The notes beneath the pieces were generated by a model. That model saw only the letters and a list, made by a program, of their open reading frames with translations. It ran no database searches and had not been told where the DNA came from. Shown in pieces: positions 14,830-23,295 of a DNA stretch of 32,153 nucleotides; the stretch's first letter is position 1, and each line of letters opens with the position of its first letter. The position numbers and the translations under genes are program-made. Source of the stretch: Nitrospinales bacterium. Its GTDB lineage: Bacteria > Nitrospinota_A > UBA7883 > JACRGQ01. Location: positions 1 to 32,153 of the forward strand of contig JAHFEK010000028.1 of assembly GCA_023248495.1 (NCBI GenBank), written 5' to 3'.

Positions 14830-16170
14830 ATGCTCGAACGATTTTTTAAGATAAAAGAACGGGGGAGCAGCATCTCCACCGAGATGCTGGCGGGGCTGAC
14901 GACTTTCGCCACAATGTCGTATGTGATTTTCGTTCAACCCGCCGTGCTGGGCGCGGCCGGGATGGATTTCGGCGCGGTGCTCACTGCCACCTGTCTTTCC
15001 GCCGCGTTCGGCTCCATCCTGATGGGGCTGCTGGCGAATCTTCCGATAGCGCAGGCGCCCGGCATGGGGCAGAATTTTTTCTTTGCGTTCACTGTTTGCG
15101 GCGGGGTGGCGATGGGGGGCTATGGCTTTACCTGGCAAGAGGGACTGGGGACGGTGTTTCTTTCGGGCGTGATATTCGTGCTCTTCACGCTGGGCGGGAT
15201 GCGCGACCGGGTGATGCGGGCGATACCGGCATCGCTTCGATACGCCATCGGCGCGGGTATCGGCCTGTTCATCGCGTTGATCGGATTTGAGTGGGGCGGC
15301 GTGGTGGTCGCCAGTCCCGGCACTATGATAAAGCTGGGACACATCAGTCACGGCCCCGCCCCGATGGTTCTTGCCAGCGTGTTGGTCATCGCGCTCTTCA
15401 TGGCGATGCGGGTGCGGGGCGCTATTCTGATCGGCGTTGGTTTCGCCGCCGTGTGGTCTCTGTTGGCCGGGTATACCCAGTGGCATGGGGTGGCCGCCAT
15501 GCCGCCATCGATCATGCCCACGCTGATGCAGCTCGACTTGACGGGGGCGCTGAGTCAGCGGCATATCGGCGTGGCGGTTTTCACTTTTACCGTGATGGTT
15601 TTGTTTGACAGCATCGGCACCATCACCGCGATGGCGCACGAGGCGCAGCTGGTGAAAGACGGCGAAATCCCCAAGGCGCGGCAGGCATTGCTATCCGATG
15701 CGGCGGCGACAATCGCCGGTTCGCTGCTGGGAACCAGCACGGTGACCAGTTATATCGAAAGCTCCACCGGCGTGGCGGAAGGGGGGCGCACCGGCCTCAG
15801 CGCGGTGGTGACGGGCGGCATGTTCCTGCTGGCGCTCTTCATCTATCCGCTGGCGCGGATGATCGGCGGCGGATACGAAACCGCCCCCGGCGTTTTTCTT
15901 TACCCGATCATCGCGCCCGCCATGATTGTGGTTGGTTCCTTCATGGTGCCGCTGGCGGCGCAGGTGGAATGGGAAAATCCAGCCGAGGCGATACCGGCCT
16001 TTCTTACGATGGTCGCGATGCCGTTCACCTTCTCCATCACCGAGGGGCTGGCGTTCGGCCTCATCGCCTACAGCGTGCTGCACCTCGGCATCGGGCGGCT
16101 GCCGAAGACGCACCCAATAATTCATCTGTTGGCGGCGGCATTTTTACTCCGCTACTTCTTTCTCGGTTGA
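14830..16170 (+). CDS. NCS2-family purine permease (AzgA-like)
   Basis: 446-residue integral inner-membrane transporter, with about 12-14 hydrophobic segments. The start MLERFFKIKERGSSISTEML matches the AzgA/GhxP-PbuG subgroup of NCS2 transporters, so ATG 14830 is correct despite the lack of a ribosome binding site. GLTTFATMSYVIFVQP, APGMGQNFFFAF and GTSTVTSYIESSTGVAEGGRTGL are typical substrate-site motifs. The family imports adenine, guanine or hypoxanthine by proton symport; which one cannot be read here. It is followed by a small exported protein five bases downstream. Confidence 0.93.
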   Translation: MLERFFKIKERGSSISTEMLAGLTTFATMSYVIFVQPAVLGAAGMDFGAVLTATCLSAAFGSILMGLLANLPIAQAPGMGQNFFFAFTVCGGVAMGGYGFTWQEGLGTVFLSGVIFVLFTLGGMRDRVMRAIPASLRYAIGAGIGLFIALIGFEWGGVVVASPGTMIKLGHISHGPAPMVLASVLVIALFMAMRVRGAILIGVGFAAVWSLLAGYTQWHGVAAMPPSIMPTLMQLDLTGALSQRHIGVAVFTFTVMVLFDSIGTITAMAHEAQLVKDGEIPKARQALLSDAAATIAGSLLGTSTVTSYIESSTGVAEGGRTGLSAVVTGGMFLLALFIYPLARMIGGGYETAPGVFLYPIIAPAMIVVGSFMVPLAAQVEWENPAEAIPAFLTMVAMPFTFSITEGLAFGLIAYSVLHLGIGRLPKTHPIIHLLAAAFLLRYFFLG

Positions 16171-16175
16171 ACGCC

Positions 16176-17003
16176 ATGCGCCGGATGCTCGCCGCGTTGT
16201 TTTTGATAACGGCATTCGGCGCGGGCATGGCGCGGGCCGAAATGTCCGTGGATGTGTTGACGGTGTTTTATAGCGACGCGGATACGCTGGTGGAACAGCT
16301 TTCAAAGCTCCTTTCGGAGAAGGGCAGAATGGTTGTTGATAAAAAAACCAATTCGCTCATCGTGCGCGATTGGCAGGTGAATCTTGATGCCGTGCGCGCG
16401 GAACTGAAAAAACTCGATGTCCGGCCCCGCCGGGTGCGGATAACCGCCGCGTTGCTGCCGCGTGCCCGGGGTGACGATTCGGTTCGGTGGTTTTTCAGCA
16501 CTGCGGATTGGGGGCAGGGGCATCTCAAAGATGGGCTTGACCTATTCTTTGGCGTGGAGAGCACCCCGTTGGGAGCCGGGAAAGGTCTGCCTACATTCGG
16601 GCGGCAGGATTTGCTGATCGATGCCGGCGCGCCGGGCAGAATAGTGATATCAGATCGGGTGACCGATGCCGCGTTTCTGTTCCGCTACGGCATTGCGGAA
16701 GGGTACATCGCCCCGCAAGCCCAATACCGCGATATCGGCACGGCCATCACCGTCACCTGCGCCGTGACTGATACTGGCGGGGTGGCGGTAACGCTCACCC
16801 CCACGGTGATCCGGCTGGATGGCGGGAGCGACATCCCTTTTTCCCGGGCGCACACGCTGGCGGTGTTGGAGCCGGGAAAGGCGCTGGTGCTGGGTGGAAA
16901 CCAGAATGACGCTGAAAGTTTCGGGGCGCGGTTTCTAACGGTTTTTATGCCGGACGGCACAACGCAAAAGGCGCTGTTAATAATGACCGCCCGGGCGGAG
17001 TAG
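16176..17003 (+). CDS. Small exported secretin-like protein
   Basis: 275 residues. ATG 16176 begins a clear signal peptide (MRRMLAALFLITAFGAGMARA, cleavage about residue 21). Residues 22-90 resemble a secretin N1-type domain: VDVLTVFYSDADTLVEQL, a conserved Val-Asp-Lys-Lys-Thr-Asn-Ser-Leu-Ile-Val segment, and a DVRPRRVRI strand. The C-terminal part has a reduced secretin pattern, with IGTAITVT, VTLTPTVI, FSRAHTLAVLEPGKALVLGG. Full secretins are usually over 400 residues and have a complete outer-membrane barrel domain. This protein lacks the middle section, so it is either a divergent short secretin or a periplasmic relative. It sits five bases after the permease and converges on ymdB, seven bases away. 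The assignment is from patterns only. Confidence 0.65.
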   Translation: MRRMLAALFLITAFGAGMARAEMSVDVLTVFYSDADTLVEQLSKLLSEKGRMVVDKKTNSLIVRDWQVNLDAVRAELKKLDVRPRRVRITAALLPRARGDDSVRWFFSTADWGQGHLKDGLDLFFGVESTPLGAGKGLPTFGRQDLLIDAGAPGRIVISDRVTDAAFLFRYGIAEGYIAPQAQYRDIGTAITVTCAVTDTGGVAVTLTPTVIRLDGGSDIPFSRAHTLAVLEPGKALVLGGNQNDAESFGARFLTVFMPDGTTQKALLIMTARAE

Positions 17004-17010
17004 CGCGCGT

Positions 17011-17850
17011 CTAGCGGCGCGGAGTTTGCTGATGGTGATGGTGTTGCGGCGGCGCTTCGTCCTTCACGGTGTATTTCGAGGTGACGCGGGTGATTGATTT
17101 CGCGTGACCGGTTTTCGGGTCCAGTTCCACGACAACGGCGTTCATGATCGCTTCGCCCTTCGGCACCTCCATGAAGCGGTGGGGAATGCGGGTATGGAAC
17201 CGTTGCAACGCTTCGTGTTTGTTCAGGCCGATGACCGAGTCGATGGGGCCGGCCATGCCGACGTCGGTGATGTAAGCGGTCTGGCCGGTCAAAACACGTT
17301 CGTCGGCGGTCGGCACGTGGGTGTGGGTTCCCAGCACGGCGGTTACGCGGCCGTCCAGATAGTAGCCTATCGCCTGTTTTTCACTGCTTGCTTCGGCGTG
17401 AAAATCGATAAAAATGATGTTGGTTTCGCTCCGCACGCTTTGGAGTTGTTCGTCGGCGCCGCGGAACGGGTCGTCGTAAAAGTCCATAAAAACGCGCCCG
17501 ATGAGGTTGATCACGCCGATGGCGATGCCGTTCTTGGTGTACACGCCCGCGCCGCGTCCCGGCACTTGGCCGGGGGGATAGTTGGCGGGACGGAGGATGC
17601 GTTTGTCCTCCTCCAGCAGTTTCAGGGCAACCTTTTTATCCCAGACGTGGTTACCGGTGGTGAGCACGTCAACGCCGGCGTCAAACATCTCCTGCGCGGT
17701 TTCTTTGGTGAGGCCGAAACCACCGGCGAGATTTTCACCGTTGGCGATAACAAAGTCGATCTTGTAAAAGTCGATGGTCTTGGGAAGGAGGTTTTTCACC
17801 GCCTCCCTTCCGATCCTGCCTATGATGTCGCCGATAAAAAGAACTTTCAT
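17011..17850 (-). CDS. ymdB: YmdB-type metallophosphoesterase (TIGR00282 family)
   Basis: 279-residue calcineurin-like phosphoesterase; the Bacillus subtilis member hydrolyses 2',3'-cAMP and affects biofilm genes. Predicted metal ligands are Asp8 (IGDIIG), Glu39 and Asn40 (NGEN), Asn67 (GNHVWD), His151 (FHAEASSEK), and His176 and His178 (GTHTHVP). All are in place and match the B. subtilis protein closely. The domain is followed by a tail ending in HHHHQQTPRR, which is unusual. The gene begins 26 bases after rny, an arrangement conserved in many bacteria, and is probably co-transcribed with it. The Shine-Dalgarno is weak (GGACAGAG). Confidence 0.94.
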   Translation of the reverse strand: MKVLFIGDIIGRIGREAVKNLLPKTIDFYKIDFVIANGENLAGGFGLTKETAQEMFDAGVDVLTTGNHVWDKKVALKLLEEDKRILRPANYPPGQVPGRGAGVYTKNGIAIGVINLIGRVFMDFYDDPFRGADEQLQSVRSETNIIFIDFHAEASSEKQAIGYYLDGRVTAVLGTHTHVPTADERVLTGQTAYITDVGMAGPIDSVIGLNKHEALQRFHTRIPHRFMEVPKGEAIMNAVVVELDPKTGHAKSITRVTSKYTVKDEAPPQHHHHQQTPRR

Positions 17851-17876
17851 GCTCTGTCCATGCCGCCTGTTGTTGG

Positions 17877-19430
17877 TTATTTTGCTATTTCGGTCACGCG
17901 TGTTTCGCGTATGACGGTCACTTTTATTTCACCGGGATAGGACATCTCGGTCTCGATTTTCTTGGCGATGTCTTTTGCCAGCAGAAAGGTTGCGCCGTCG
18001 CCGATGGTTTCGGGCACCACGGTGACGCGTATTTCGCGGCCGGCCTGTATGGCGAATGTTTTTTCCACGCCCTTGAAGGAGTTGGCGATTTCCTCAAGCT
18101 GTTGCAGGCGCTTCACATAGGCCTCCAGCATTTCGGTGCGCGCCCCGGGGCGCGATGCCGAAAGACTGTCCGCCGCAGCCACGAGGGTGGCAATGACGGT
18201 TTCGGCCTCGATATCCTCGTGATGGCTGCCGATGGCGTTCACCACGATCGGTTTTTCATTGTAGCGCCGCGCGAAATCCGCGCCGATGGCGGCGTGGGAG
18301 CCTTCGATCTCGTGGGTGGCCGCTTTGCCGATGTCGTGCAACAGGCCGCAGCGCTTGGCGATCTTCGGGTCGAGGCCCAGTTCCACCGCCATCATGCCGG
18401 CGAGGAACGCCACTTCCACCGAGTGGAGCAGCACGTTCTGGGAGTAGGAGGTGCGGTACTTGAGGCGTCCCAGCAGCTTGATAAGCTCGGGGTGTACCAG
18501 ATCGGCCCCCACTTCCATGACCGCTTTTTCGCCCGCTTCCACGATGACCTTGTCCAGGTCTTTGCGCACCTTGTTGACCACGTCCTCGATGCGGGCGGGG
18601 TGGATGCGTCCGTCGGCGATGAGCCGTTCCAGCGAAAGACGCGCCACTTCGCGCTTGATCGGGTCGAAGCTGGAGAGGATGACCGCTTCCGGCGTGTCGT
18701 CGATGATAAGGTCGACGCCGGTGGCCTGTTCAAGCGCCTTGATGTTGCGTCCTTCGCGGCCGATAATGCGCCCTTTCATCTCGTCACCTTGCAGCGAGAC
18801 CACGGAAACAGTCGATTCCGCCACGGTGTCGGCGGCGCAACGCTGGATGGCGATACTGATAATCCGCTGGGCTTTTTTGTTGGCTTCGGCGATGGCCTCT
18901 TCCTCGATTTTTTTCATCAAGATGCCGCACTCGTTGCGGGTGGTTTGCAGCAGGCGTTCCTTGAGGTCGGCCTTGGCCTCCTCCTGCGTCATGGCGGCGA
19001 TGTGTTCCAGTTTTCGTATCTGATCCTGCAGCAGCGATTCGTAGCGGCCTTCGGCCTCGCGCGATTTGTCCATCTGGCGCTTGAGATCCTGATCCTGCTT
19101 TTCCAATTCCCTTTCGCGTTGTTCCACCTGATCCATTTTCTTGTCCAGTTGGCTCTGGCGTTGCTGAAGGCGGCGGTCGGCCTGTTCGCGGTCTTTTTTG
19201 GCCTCGCGCACTTCGCGGTCGAATTCGTTGCGGGCCTTGAGGATGAGATCCTTGGATTCCAGCTTCGCGTCCCGCACGATGCCGACCGCCTCTTTGCGGG
19301 CGTTATTGAGGATTGAGTCGACCTTTTGTTTGGCATCGGTGGCCTTGTTCCGCTCAATCAGCATGCTGATGCCGACGCCGATACCGATGCCGGCGGCACC
19401 GATAATCGCGTAAATAATGAATTCGTTCAT
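17877..19430 (-). CDS. rny: Ribonuclease Y
   Basis: 517-residue membrane-anchored endoribonuclease that begins bulk mRNA decay. An N-terminal transmembrane helix (residues about 3-24, [20 protein letters not shown]) is followed by a long Lys/Glu/Arg/Gln-rich coiled coil (about 30-200), a KH domain ([27 protein letters not shown]), and an HD domain with His365-Asp366 in GLLHDIGKA. The start at 19430 is preferred because GAGGA lies five bases upstream; an in-frame ATG at 19442 has its GGAAGGA directly adjacent to the start. Length is typical. The gene heads a unit with ymdB. Confidence 0.96.
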   Translation of the reverse strand: MNEFIIYAIIGAAGIGIGVGISMLIERNKATDAKQKVDSILNNARKEAVGIVRDAKLESKDLILKARNEFDREVREAKKDREQADRRLQQRQSQLDKKMDQVEQRERELEKQDQDLKRQMDKSREAEGRYESLLQDQIRKLEHIAAMTQEEAKADLKERLLQTTRNECGILMKKIEEEAIAEANKKAQRIISIAIQRCAADTVAESTVSVVSLQGDEMKGRIIGREGRNIKALEQATGVDLIIDDTPEAVILSSFDPIKREVARLSLERLIADGRIHPARIEDVVNKVRKDLDKVIVEAGEKAVMEVGADLVHPELIKLLGRLKYRTSYSQNVLLHSVEVAFLAGMMAVELGLDPKIAKRCGLLHDIGKAATHEIEGSHAAIGADFARRYNEKPIVVNAIGSHHEDIEAETVIATLVAAADSLSASRPGARTEMLEAYVKRLQQLEEIANSFKGVEKTFAIQAGREIRVTVVPETIGDGATFLLAKDIAKKIETEMSYPGEIKVTVIRETRVTEIAK

Positions 19431-19450
19431 ACCGTTCCTCATTCCTTCCC

Positions 19451-19470
19451 AAAAACGCCAAAAAGGGGCG
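19451..19470 (-). terminator. Weak terminator-like hairpin before rny
   Basis: On the minus strand CGCC, loop CCTTTTT, GGCG, TTTTT. The stem has only four pairs, so efficiency is doubtful. It lies 42 bases after the stop of the possible small protein and 20 bases before the rny start. Confidence 0.3.
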
Positions 19471-19511
19471 CACCTTTCATGCGGCGGAAGGAACAGACAT
19501 TCAGCGGGCGG

Positions 19512-19865
19512 TTATCGGGTGGAAAGCGGCTGCAAGGGAATCCATGCGGTTGAGCTTGTATCACGCATGATCGGTTGCAGCCCCGGCTGGGCAAGGAGGC
19601 GGCGTGTGGCGGCCTCCGTGGCATTAAGGGCGCGAGCCGGAATACCTGGCGTCATCGGCGTGGCAAATAAGGCCGACACGGCACGGAAAAAAGTCTGGAT
19701 AACCGTCTGAGAATAAGTCTGTTTACCGCCGCAAACCTTTTGTACCCTGATACCTGGGAGCGGTTGCGCCAAACGCCGGGAAAAAGTGAGCATCGTAACC
19801 GACATCACGATAAAGACGAGGTCAATCACGATTATTCCACCAGTTTGAGCGTTTTTTCCAACCAT
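19512..19865 (-). CDS. Possible small membrane protein, unknown
   Basis: 117 residues from ATG 19865. Residues 11-28 (IIVIDLVFIVMSVTMLTF) form one hydrophobic helix followed by basic residues (SRRLAQ), giving a single-span anchor; the remainder is hydrophilic with no recognised motif. Codon choice in the frame looks plausible for the region. Against it: the Shine-Dalgarno is poor (CGGGA adjacent to the ATG) and no homologous family comes to mind. It occupies the otherwise empty rny-GH57 interval (19431-20113) on the strand of its neighbours. The interval could instead hold a non-coding RNA. The remaining part, 19866-20017, shows nothing I recognise. Confidence 0.35.
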   Translation of the reverse strand: MVGKNAQTGGIIVIDLVFIVMSVTMLTFSRRLAQPLPGIRVQKVCGGKQTYSQTVIQTFFRAVSALFATPMTPGIPARALNATEAATRRLLAQPGLQPIMRDTSSTAWIPLQPLSTR

Positions 19866-20017
19866 TCCCGTTACCAAAGGCTTACGGGTGTTTATTAACT
19901 ATGCGTTAAATTACCATACTCTCCCGTTGAACTCAAGGGTAACTGACAATTATTTACGGGGTTCCGGGATATTGGGGAAGCGGGTGATCATATGGATTTC
20001 AGAGCGCGGCATCTCTT

Positions 20018-20057
20018 AAAAAAAGGTCTCCGGCTGGCGGGGGAGCGCCAGCCGGAG
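20018..20057 (-). terminator. Strong intrinsic terminator after the GH57 gene
   Basis: On the minus strand CTCCGGCTGGCG, a six-base loop, CGCCAGCCGGAG, then ACC and seven T. The 12-bp stem (20028-20039 with 20046-20057) is perfect. It lies 57 bases after the GH57 stop and ends the DUF4912-GH57 transcript. Confidence 0.92.
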
Positions 20058-20113
20058 GGGGAGAGAGACAATCCGCGCCGGAGAACCCGGCGGGATTTGG
20101 TTTGGGATTTTTG

Positions 20114-21703
20114 TTAAGCGTATACCCGGAAGTCGATCTCCGGAAAGATGTTGTCCAGCGATTCAATCCGCTCAAGCCATTCGTAATCGACCTGACCGTT
20201 GTCCGCCTGGTCTGCCAGCCGGTTGAAGCGCGAGACGTGGTCGTTGGTGCGTTTCACGGCGTATTCGACCATCGTGCCGGTTTTCATGATGAAGGCCCAG
20301 TCGGACGCTTGCGCCAACAGCAGCTCGCGGGCCGCCTGGTTCAACAACCGTTCCTTGCCGTTGGCCGTGTTCCGGTGTTGCCGCGCCAAGGTTACCATCC
20401 GTTCGGCCGCCCGGATAAGGTGCGGGTAAACCCAGTCGTTGCTACCTTCCAGCCAAACCTCGTTATAGCCTTTGTAGCCCCACGAACACATCGGCGGCTG
20501 GCAGACCTGGTTGCGCGGGAATTCCTGTAAGTATTCCGATGGCGTAATGGTCTTGAAAACGTTCTGATCGTAATTGATTTTCCGCAGCAGGAAGTTTATC
20601 CATTCCGGCCCTTCGTACCACCAGTGGCCGTACAGCTCCGCGTCGTACGGAGCAACGATGATGGGCGGCTTGCCCCCCATCACGCCGTGGAGGTGTTCGA
20701 TCTGCTTCTCGCGGTTGTACATGAAGTTCCCCGCGTGCGATGCCGCCTTTTCAAGGGCTGTGTATTGGTTGTACGGCTCCTTGTGGTTGCTTGTGCCGGT
20801 GATTTTGTAATACTTAAGGCCGGTCATTTTCCGCAAGCCGTTTGGCTGGATGTAAGGGCGCACGTACTCGAAATCGAGATCGTATCCCACGTCGCGGTAA
20901 AATTCGCGGTAATCGTAATCGCCGGGATACCCTTCAACGGAGCTCCAGACCTGTTTGCTGCTCTCCACGTCGCGCGCGAAGGCGGCCACGCCCGCAGGGG
21001 TGTAGATCGGCGCGTAGACGCCGTATTTCGGCCTCGGCGCGGCATGCAGCACGCCGTGGGTATCCACCACAAACCAGCGGATGCCTTCCTCTTTCAGGAG
21101 GTTTTCCACGCCCGGGTGGTAGGCGCATTCCGGTAGCCAGATGCCACGCGGCCGGCGGCCGAAATGTTTTTCGTAGTGTAGCGCCGCCACCCGTATCTGG
21201 GCGCGGACGGCGTTCGGCACGCTTTGCATCAGCGGCAGGAAGCCGTGGGTGGCCCCCACCGTGATAATTTCCAGCACGCCTTTGTCCTGGAATTCCTTGA
21301 AGGCGGTCACCAGATTGCGGCTGTAGCGCTGGACGAAAAGCTCCCGCGTTTTGGTCAGTTTCCAGTGGTACATCTTTGCCAGGTCGTTGAACTGCGGCTC
21401 GAACCGGGTCCGCTCGATCTCCTTGTTGGCAAGCTCTATCAGCTTGTTCAGGTACCGTAAATAGCGATCCTGCAGCAACGGATCGGTGAGCATCGATATC
21501 AGCGAAGGGCTCATCGACATGGTGATGCGGAAGTGTACGCCGTCACGAACCAGCCCGTCGAATACCTCGATTAGCGGGACGTAGGTTTCGGTGATCGCTT
21601 CAAACAGCCAGTCCTCTTCCAGAAAGTCGTCGTATTCCGGGTGGCGCACATAGGGGAGGTGCGCGTGGAGGATCAGTGACAAGTATCCTTTTGGGGCGCT
21701 CAT
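20114..21703 (-). CDS. GH57 1,4-alpha-glucan branching enzyme
   Basis: 529-residue glycoside hydrolase family 57 protein with the DUF1957-type helical C-terminus, the class of branching enzymes known from Thermus and Thermococcus. It makes alpha-1,6 branches in glycogen. The N-terminal LILHAHLPYV is GH57 conserved region 1. Glu192 in GIWLPECAY is the expected nucleophile and Asp354 in PYDAELYGHWW the expected acid/base; these positions agree with the Thermococcus enzyme (Glu183, Asp354). Length is typical. The start overlaps the stop of the DUF4912 gene by four bases (ATGA), so the two are translationally coupled. No signal peptide, so cytoplasmic. Branching rather than amylase activity is inferred from architecture. 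Confidence 0.92.
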   Translation of the reverse strand: MSAPKGYLSLILHAHLPYVRHPEYDDFLEEDWLFEAITETYVPLIEVFDGLVRDGVHFRITMSMSPSLISMLTDPLLQDRYLRYLNKLIELANKEIERTRFEPQFNDLAKMYHWKLTKTRELFVQRYSRNLVTAFKEFQDKGVLEIITVGATHGFLPLMQSVPNAVRAQIRVAALHYEKHFGRRPRGIWLPECAYHPGVENLLKEEGIRWFVVDTHGVLHAAPRPKYGVYAPIYTPAGVAAFARDVESSKQVWSSVEGYPGDYDYREFYRDVGYDLDFEYVRPYIQPNGLRKMTGLKYYKITGTSNHKEPYNQYTALEKAASHAGNFMYNREKQIEHLHGVMGGKPPIIVAPYDAELYGHWWYEGPEWINFLLRKINYDQNVFKTITPSEYLQEFPRNQVCQPPMCSWGYKGYNEVWLEGSNDWVYPHLIRAAERMVTLARQHRNTANGKERLLNQAARELLLAQASDWAFIMKTGTMVEYAVKRTNDHVSRFNRLADQADNGQVDYEWLERIESLDNIFPEIDFRVYA

Positions 21704-23019
21704 TCTTCAGTTTCCTCTTTAAGCTCCGGGCGGTTTTGCAGTACCGTGGTGCCGCGGGAAACCGTGGGGGTGATGGTTTTTTCAAATTTTCTGTTGGCCG
21801 AGACCGCTTTGGCCTCGATTATCTGTATGCCGTCCGGCAGCGCGAACCGGGCGGTGAAAGTGCCATCCGGCCGGAGCTGCATGTGTTGCCCCGCCAGCGT
21901 TACATTGGCGTCCGGCTCTGTCGCTCCGTAGACGATCAGTTCGCAGTCGAGGCGGAACCAGAATTGATCCTGTTTCAGCTTGGGGCGCGTCGGCGAACCG
22001 GCAAAGCTGCTTATCGCGCCGGAGCTGGTTTCGCCGGAAAGGCGCTGGCGCATCTGTTCCTGCATGTCGACGCTCATGGAGGAGCCACGGGCCTGGAAGC
22101 CGCCGCTTAGTGCGTACATCTTCCAGAAGTCCTCATCGGCGATCATCCATTCCTCGTCCGTCCGGTTGGAAACGGAGCCGCGACCCATCATGATGACATT
22201 CGAGCGGGCCATCATGAAAAAGTCCCCTTTGCGGTTTTTCAGGCCGATCTCGGCAATCCACGCGCGGTCTTCTTCCGGTACGTTTACGTACCAGCTGTTT
22301 TTTAGTTCGTGTACGCCGATGTCAAAATGCTTGTGGGCGTTGCCGCCGTTAAAGGTGATGTCGGTAACGTCGTATATCCGCAGGGTGAAGCCGCACTCGC
22401 CCAAGTTGGTCCCGTGGCGGCTTGCGGTTTCCGCCGGCAGATTCGGGTGCAGATCCCAGAAAACGTGTCCCCAATAGGGATCGCGCGCCAGCAGCACAAT
22501 CCGGTTGTCTTCGTAGCGATCCGGGATGGTGGCCTTTTCAAGGCGTTCCTGCATCTGGGCGACATGATATTTGCTCTGTTCCACCACTTCTTCTTCCCCC
22601 GCGATATACATTGTTGCGGGTGAAGGGCTGGATTTGACGGCAGAACGGGAAGAAAGAGCGGCAAGACCTGCTTTGGGAGAGGGGGGGGATACAGATCTTG
22701 CCGCGTTTGTGGCAACTGATTTACTTCCCATGGCGGCGGCTTTCGGGGCGGCCGTTACTTTGGCCACCGCCTTTTTTAATGCGGGAGCCGCTTTAGCGGC
22801 GGCAACCGTCTTTTTTCCGGTGGAGGTTTTACCGCCGTTTTTCGCGGCGCCCCCAGTTTTCTTAGCGGTTCCATTGGCGGCAATCGAAGCTTTTTCCGCT
22901 TTCAGGATCGTGGCAATCATCTCGTCCTTGGAAAGCGTGGCTTTAAGGGCGAGGCTGTAAACCTTGCCAAGCCGGGTCAGTTCTTCCTTGGTCTTCTTTG
23001 CCAGCAGAGCTTTATTCAT
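21700..23019 (-). CDS. DUF4912 protein with SAP/Rho-N-like head and Ala/Lys-rich linker
   Basis: 439 residues. Residues 1-44 (MNKALLAKKTKEELTRLGK...) resemble a Rho N-terminal or SAP-like helical motif. Residues about 45-115 are Ala, Lys, Thr and Gly rich, like a histone H1 tail. DUF4912 follows (about 145-270; DNRIVLLARDPYWGHVFWDLHP), and the C-terminal 80 residues contain an Ig/carbohydrate-like strand pattern (ATEPDANVTLAGQ... RPDGTFTARFALPDG). ATG 23019 is chosen because AAGGG lies 10 bases upstream; ATG 23028 is too close to that site. DUF4912 proteins recur beside GH57 enzymes, which points to glycogen metabolism, but their biochemical function is unknown. Confidence 0.85.
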   Translation of the reverse strand: MNKALLAKKTKEELTRLGKVYSLALKATLSKDEMIATILKAEKASIAANGTAKKTGGAAKNGGKTSTGKKTVAAAKAAPALKKAVAKVTAAPKAAAMGSKSVATNAARSVSPPSPKAGLAALSSRSAVKSSPSPATMYIAGEEEVVEQSKYHVAQMQERLEKATIPDRYEDNRIVLLARDPYWGHVFWDLHPNLPAETASRHGTNLGECGFTLRIYDVTDITFNGGNAHKHFDIGVHELKNSWYVNVPEEDRAWIAEIGLKNRKGDFFMMARSNVIMMGRGSVSNRTDEEWMIADEDFWKMYALSGGFQARGSSMSVDMQEQMRQRLSGETSSGAISSFAGSPTRPKLKQDQFWFRLDCELIVYGATEPDANVTLAGQHMQLRPDGTFTARFALPDGIQIIEAKAVSANRKFEKTITPTVSRGTTVLQNRPELKEETEE

Positions 23020-23077
23020 TTTTTCCATACCCTTAGATAGAGCGAAATCCGTGCCATAACACCTTGCAGATAATGCC

Positions 23078-23106
23078 TTTATAAACAATGCAATATTCCA
23101 AACCAA
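23078..23106 (-). promoter_or_regulatory. Sigma-70 promoter for the DUF4912-GH57 operon
   Basis: On the minus strand TTGGTT (23106-23101), a 17-base spacer, and TATAAA (23083-23078). The start codon of the DUF4912 gene lies 58 bases downstream. The spacing is ideal and the -10 has one mismatch. Confidence 0.55.
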
Positions 23107-23132
23107 GCATTATCCTGTATTAAATGGGGCGC

Positions 23133-23157
23133 AAATGCCCCTCTCGACGGGGCATTT
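23133..23157. other. Hairpin between the acl and DUF4912 units
   Basis: AAATGCCCC (23133-23141), loop TCTCGAC, GGGGCATTT (23149-23157). The nine-base stem is perfect, and a short T-run (ATTTT) closes it on the plus strand only. It may be a backup terminator or a protein site upstream of the DUF4912 promoter. Confidence 0.45.
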
Positions 23158-23242
23158 TGGTCTCAATTGACCCCTGTACGGCAAAGGCCAGGTCATCTTT
23201 CCCGAAATCGCGGATGAACGTGTTTATGGTCAGAAGAAAAAT

Positions 23243-23274
23243 AAAAAAGGGCGGGTGGATGACTCCACCCGCCC
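23243..23274 (-). terminator. Strong intrinsic terminator of aclBA
   Basis: On the minus strand GGGCGGGTGGA, loop GTCA, TCCACCCGCCC, then TTTTTT. The 11-bp stem is perfect. It lies 21 bases after the aclA stop. Confidence 0.92.
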
Positions 23275-23295
23275 TTGGTTGGCTGAAATCGCCGC

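Noticed and set aside
14644-15639. 331-codon minus-strand frame across the permease start
   Set aside because: The product is a His/Arg/Pro-rich sequence typical of the complement of a membrane-protein gene.
17104-17940. 278-codon plus-strand frame antisense to ymdB
   Set aside because: The opposite strand encodes a protein with all catalytic motifs; this frame is a GC-rich shadow.
18102-19316. 404-codon plus-strand frame antisense to rny
   Set aside because: RNase Y on the other strand is complete with KH and HD motifs; the antisense product is low in recognisable structure.
19500-19700. 6S RNA gene upstream of rny
   Set aside because: Considered because of known synteny in some bacteria, but I could not build the long bulged hairpin with a central open bubble from this sequence.
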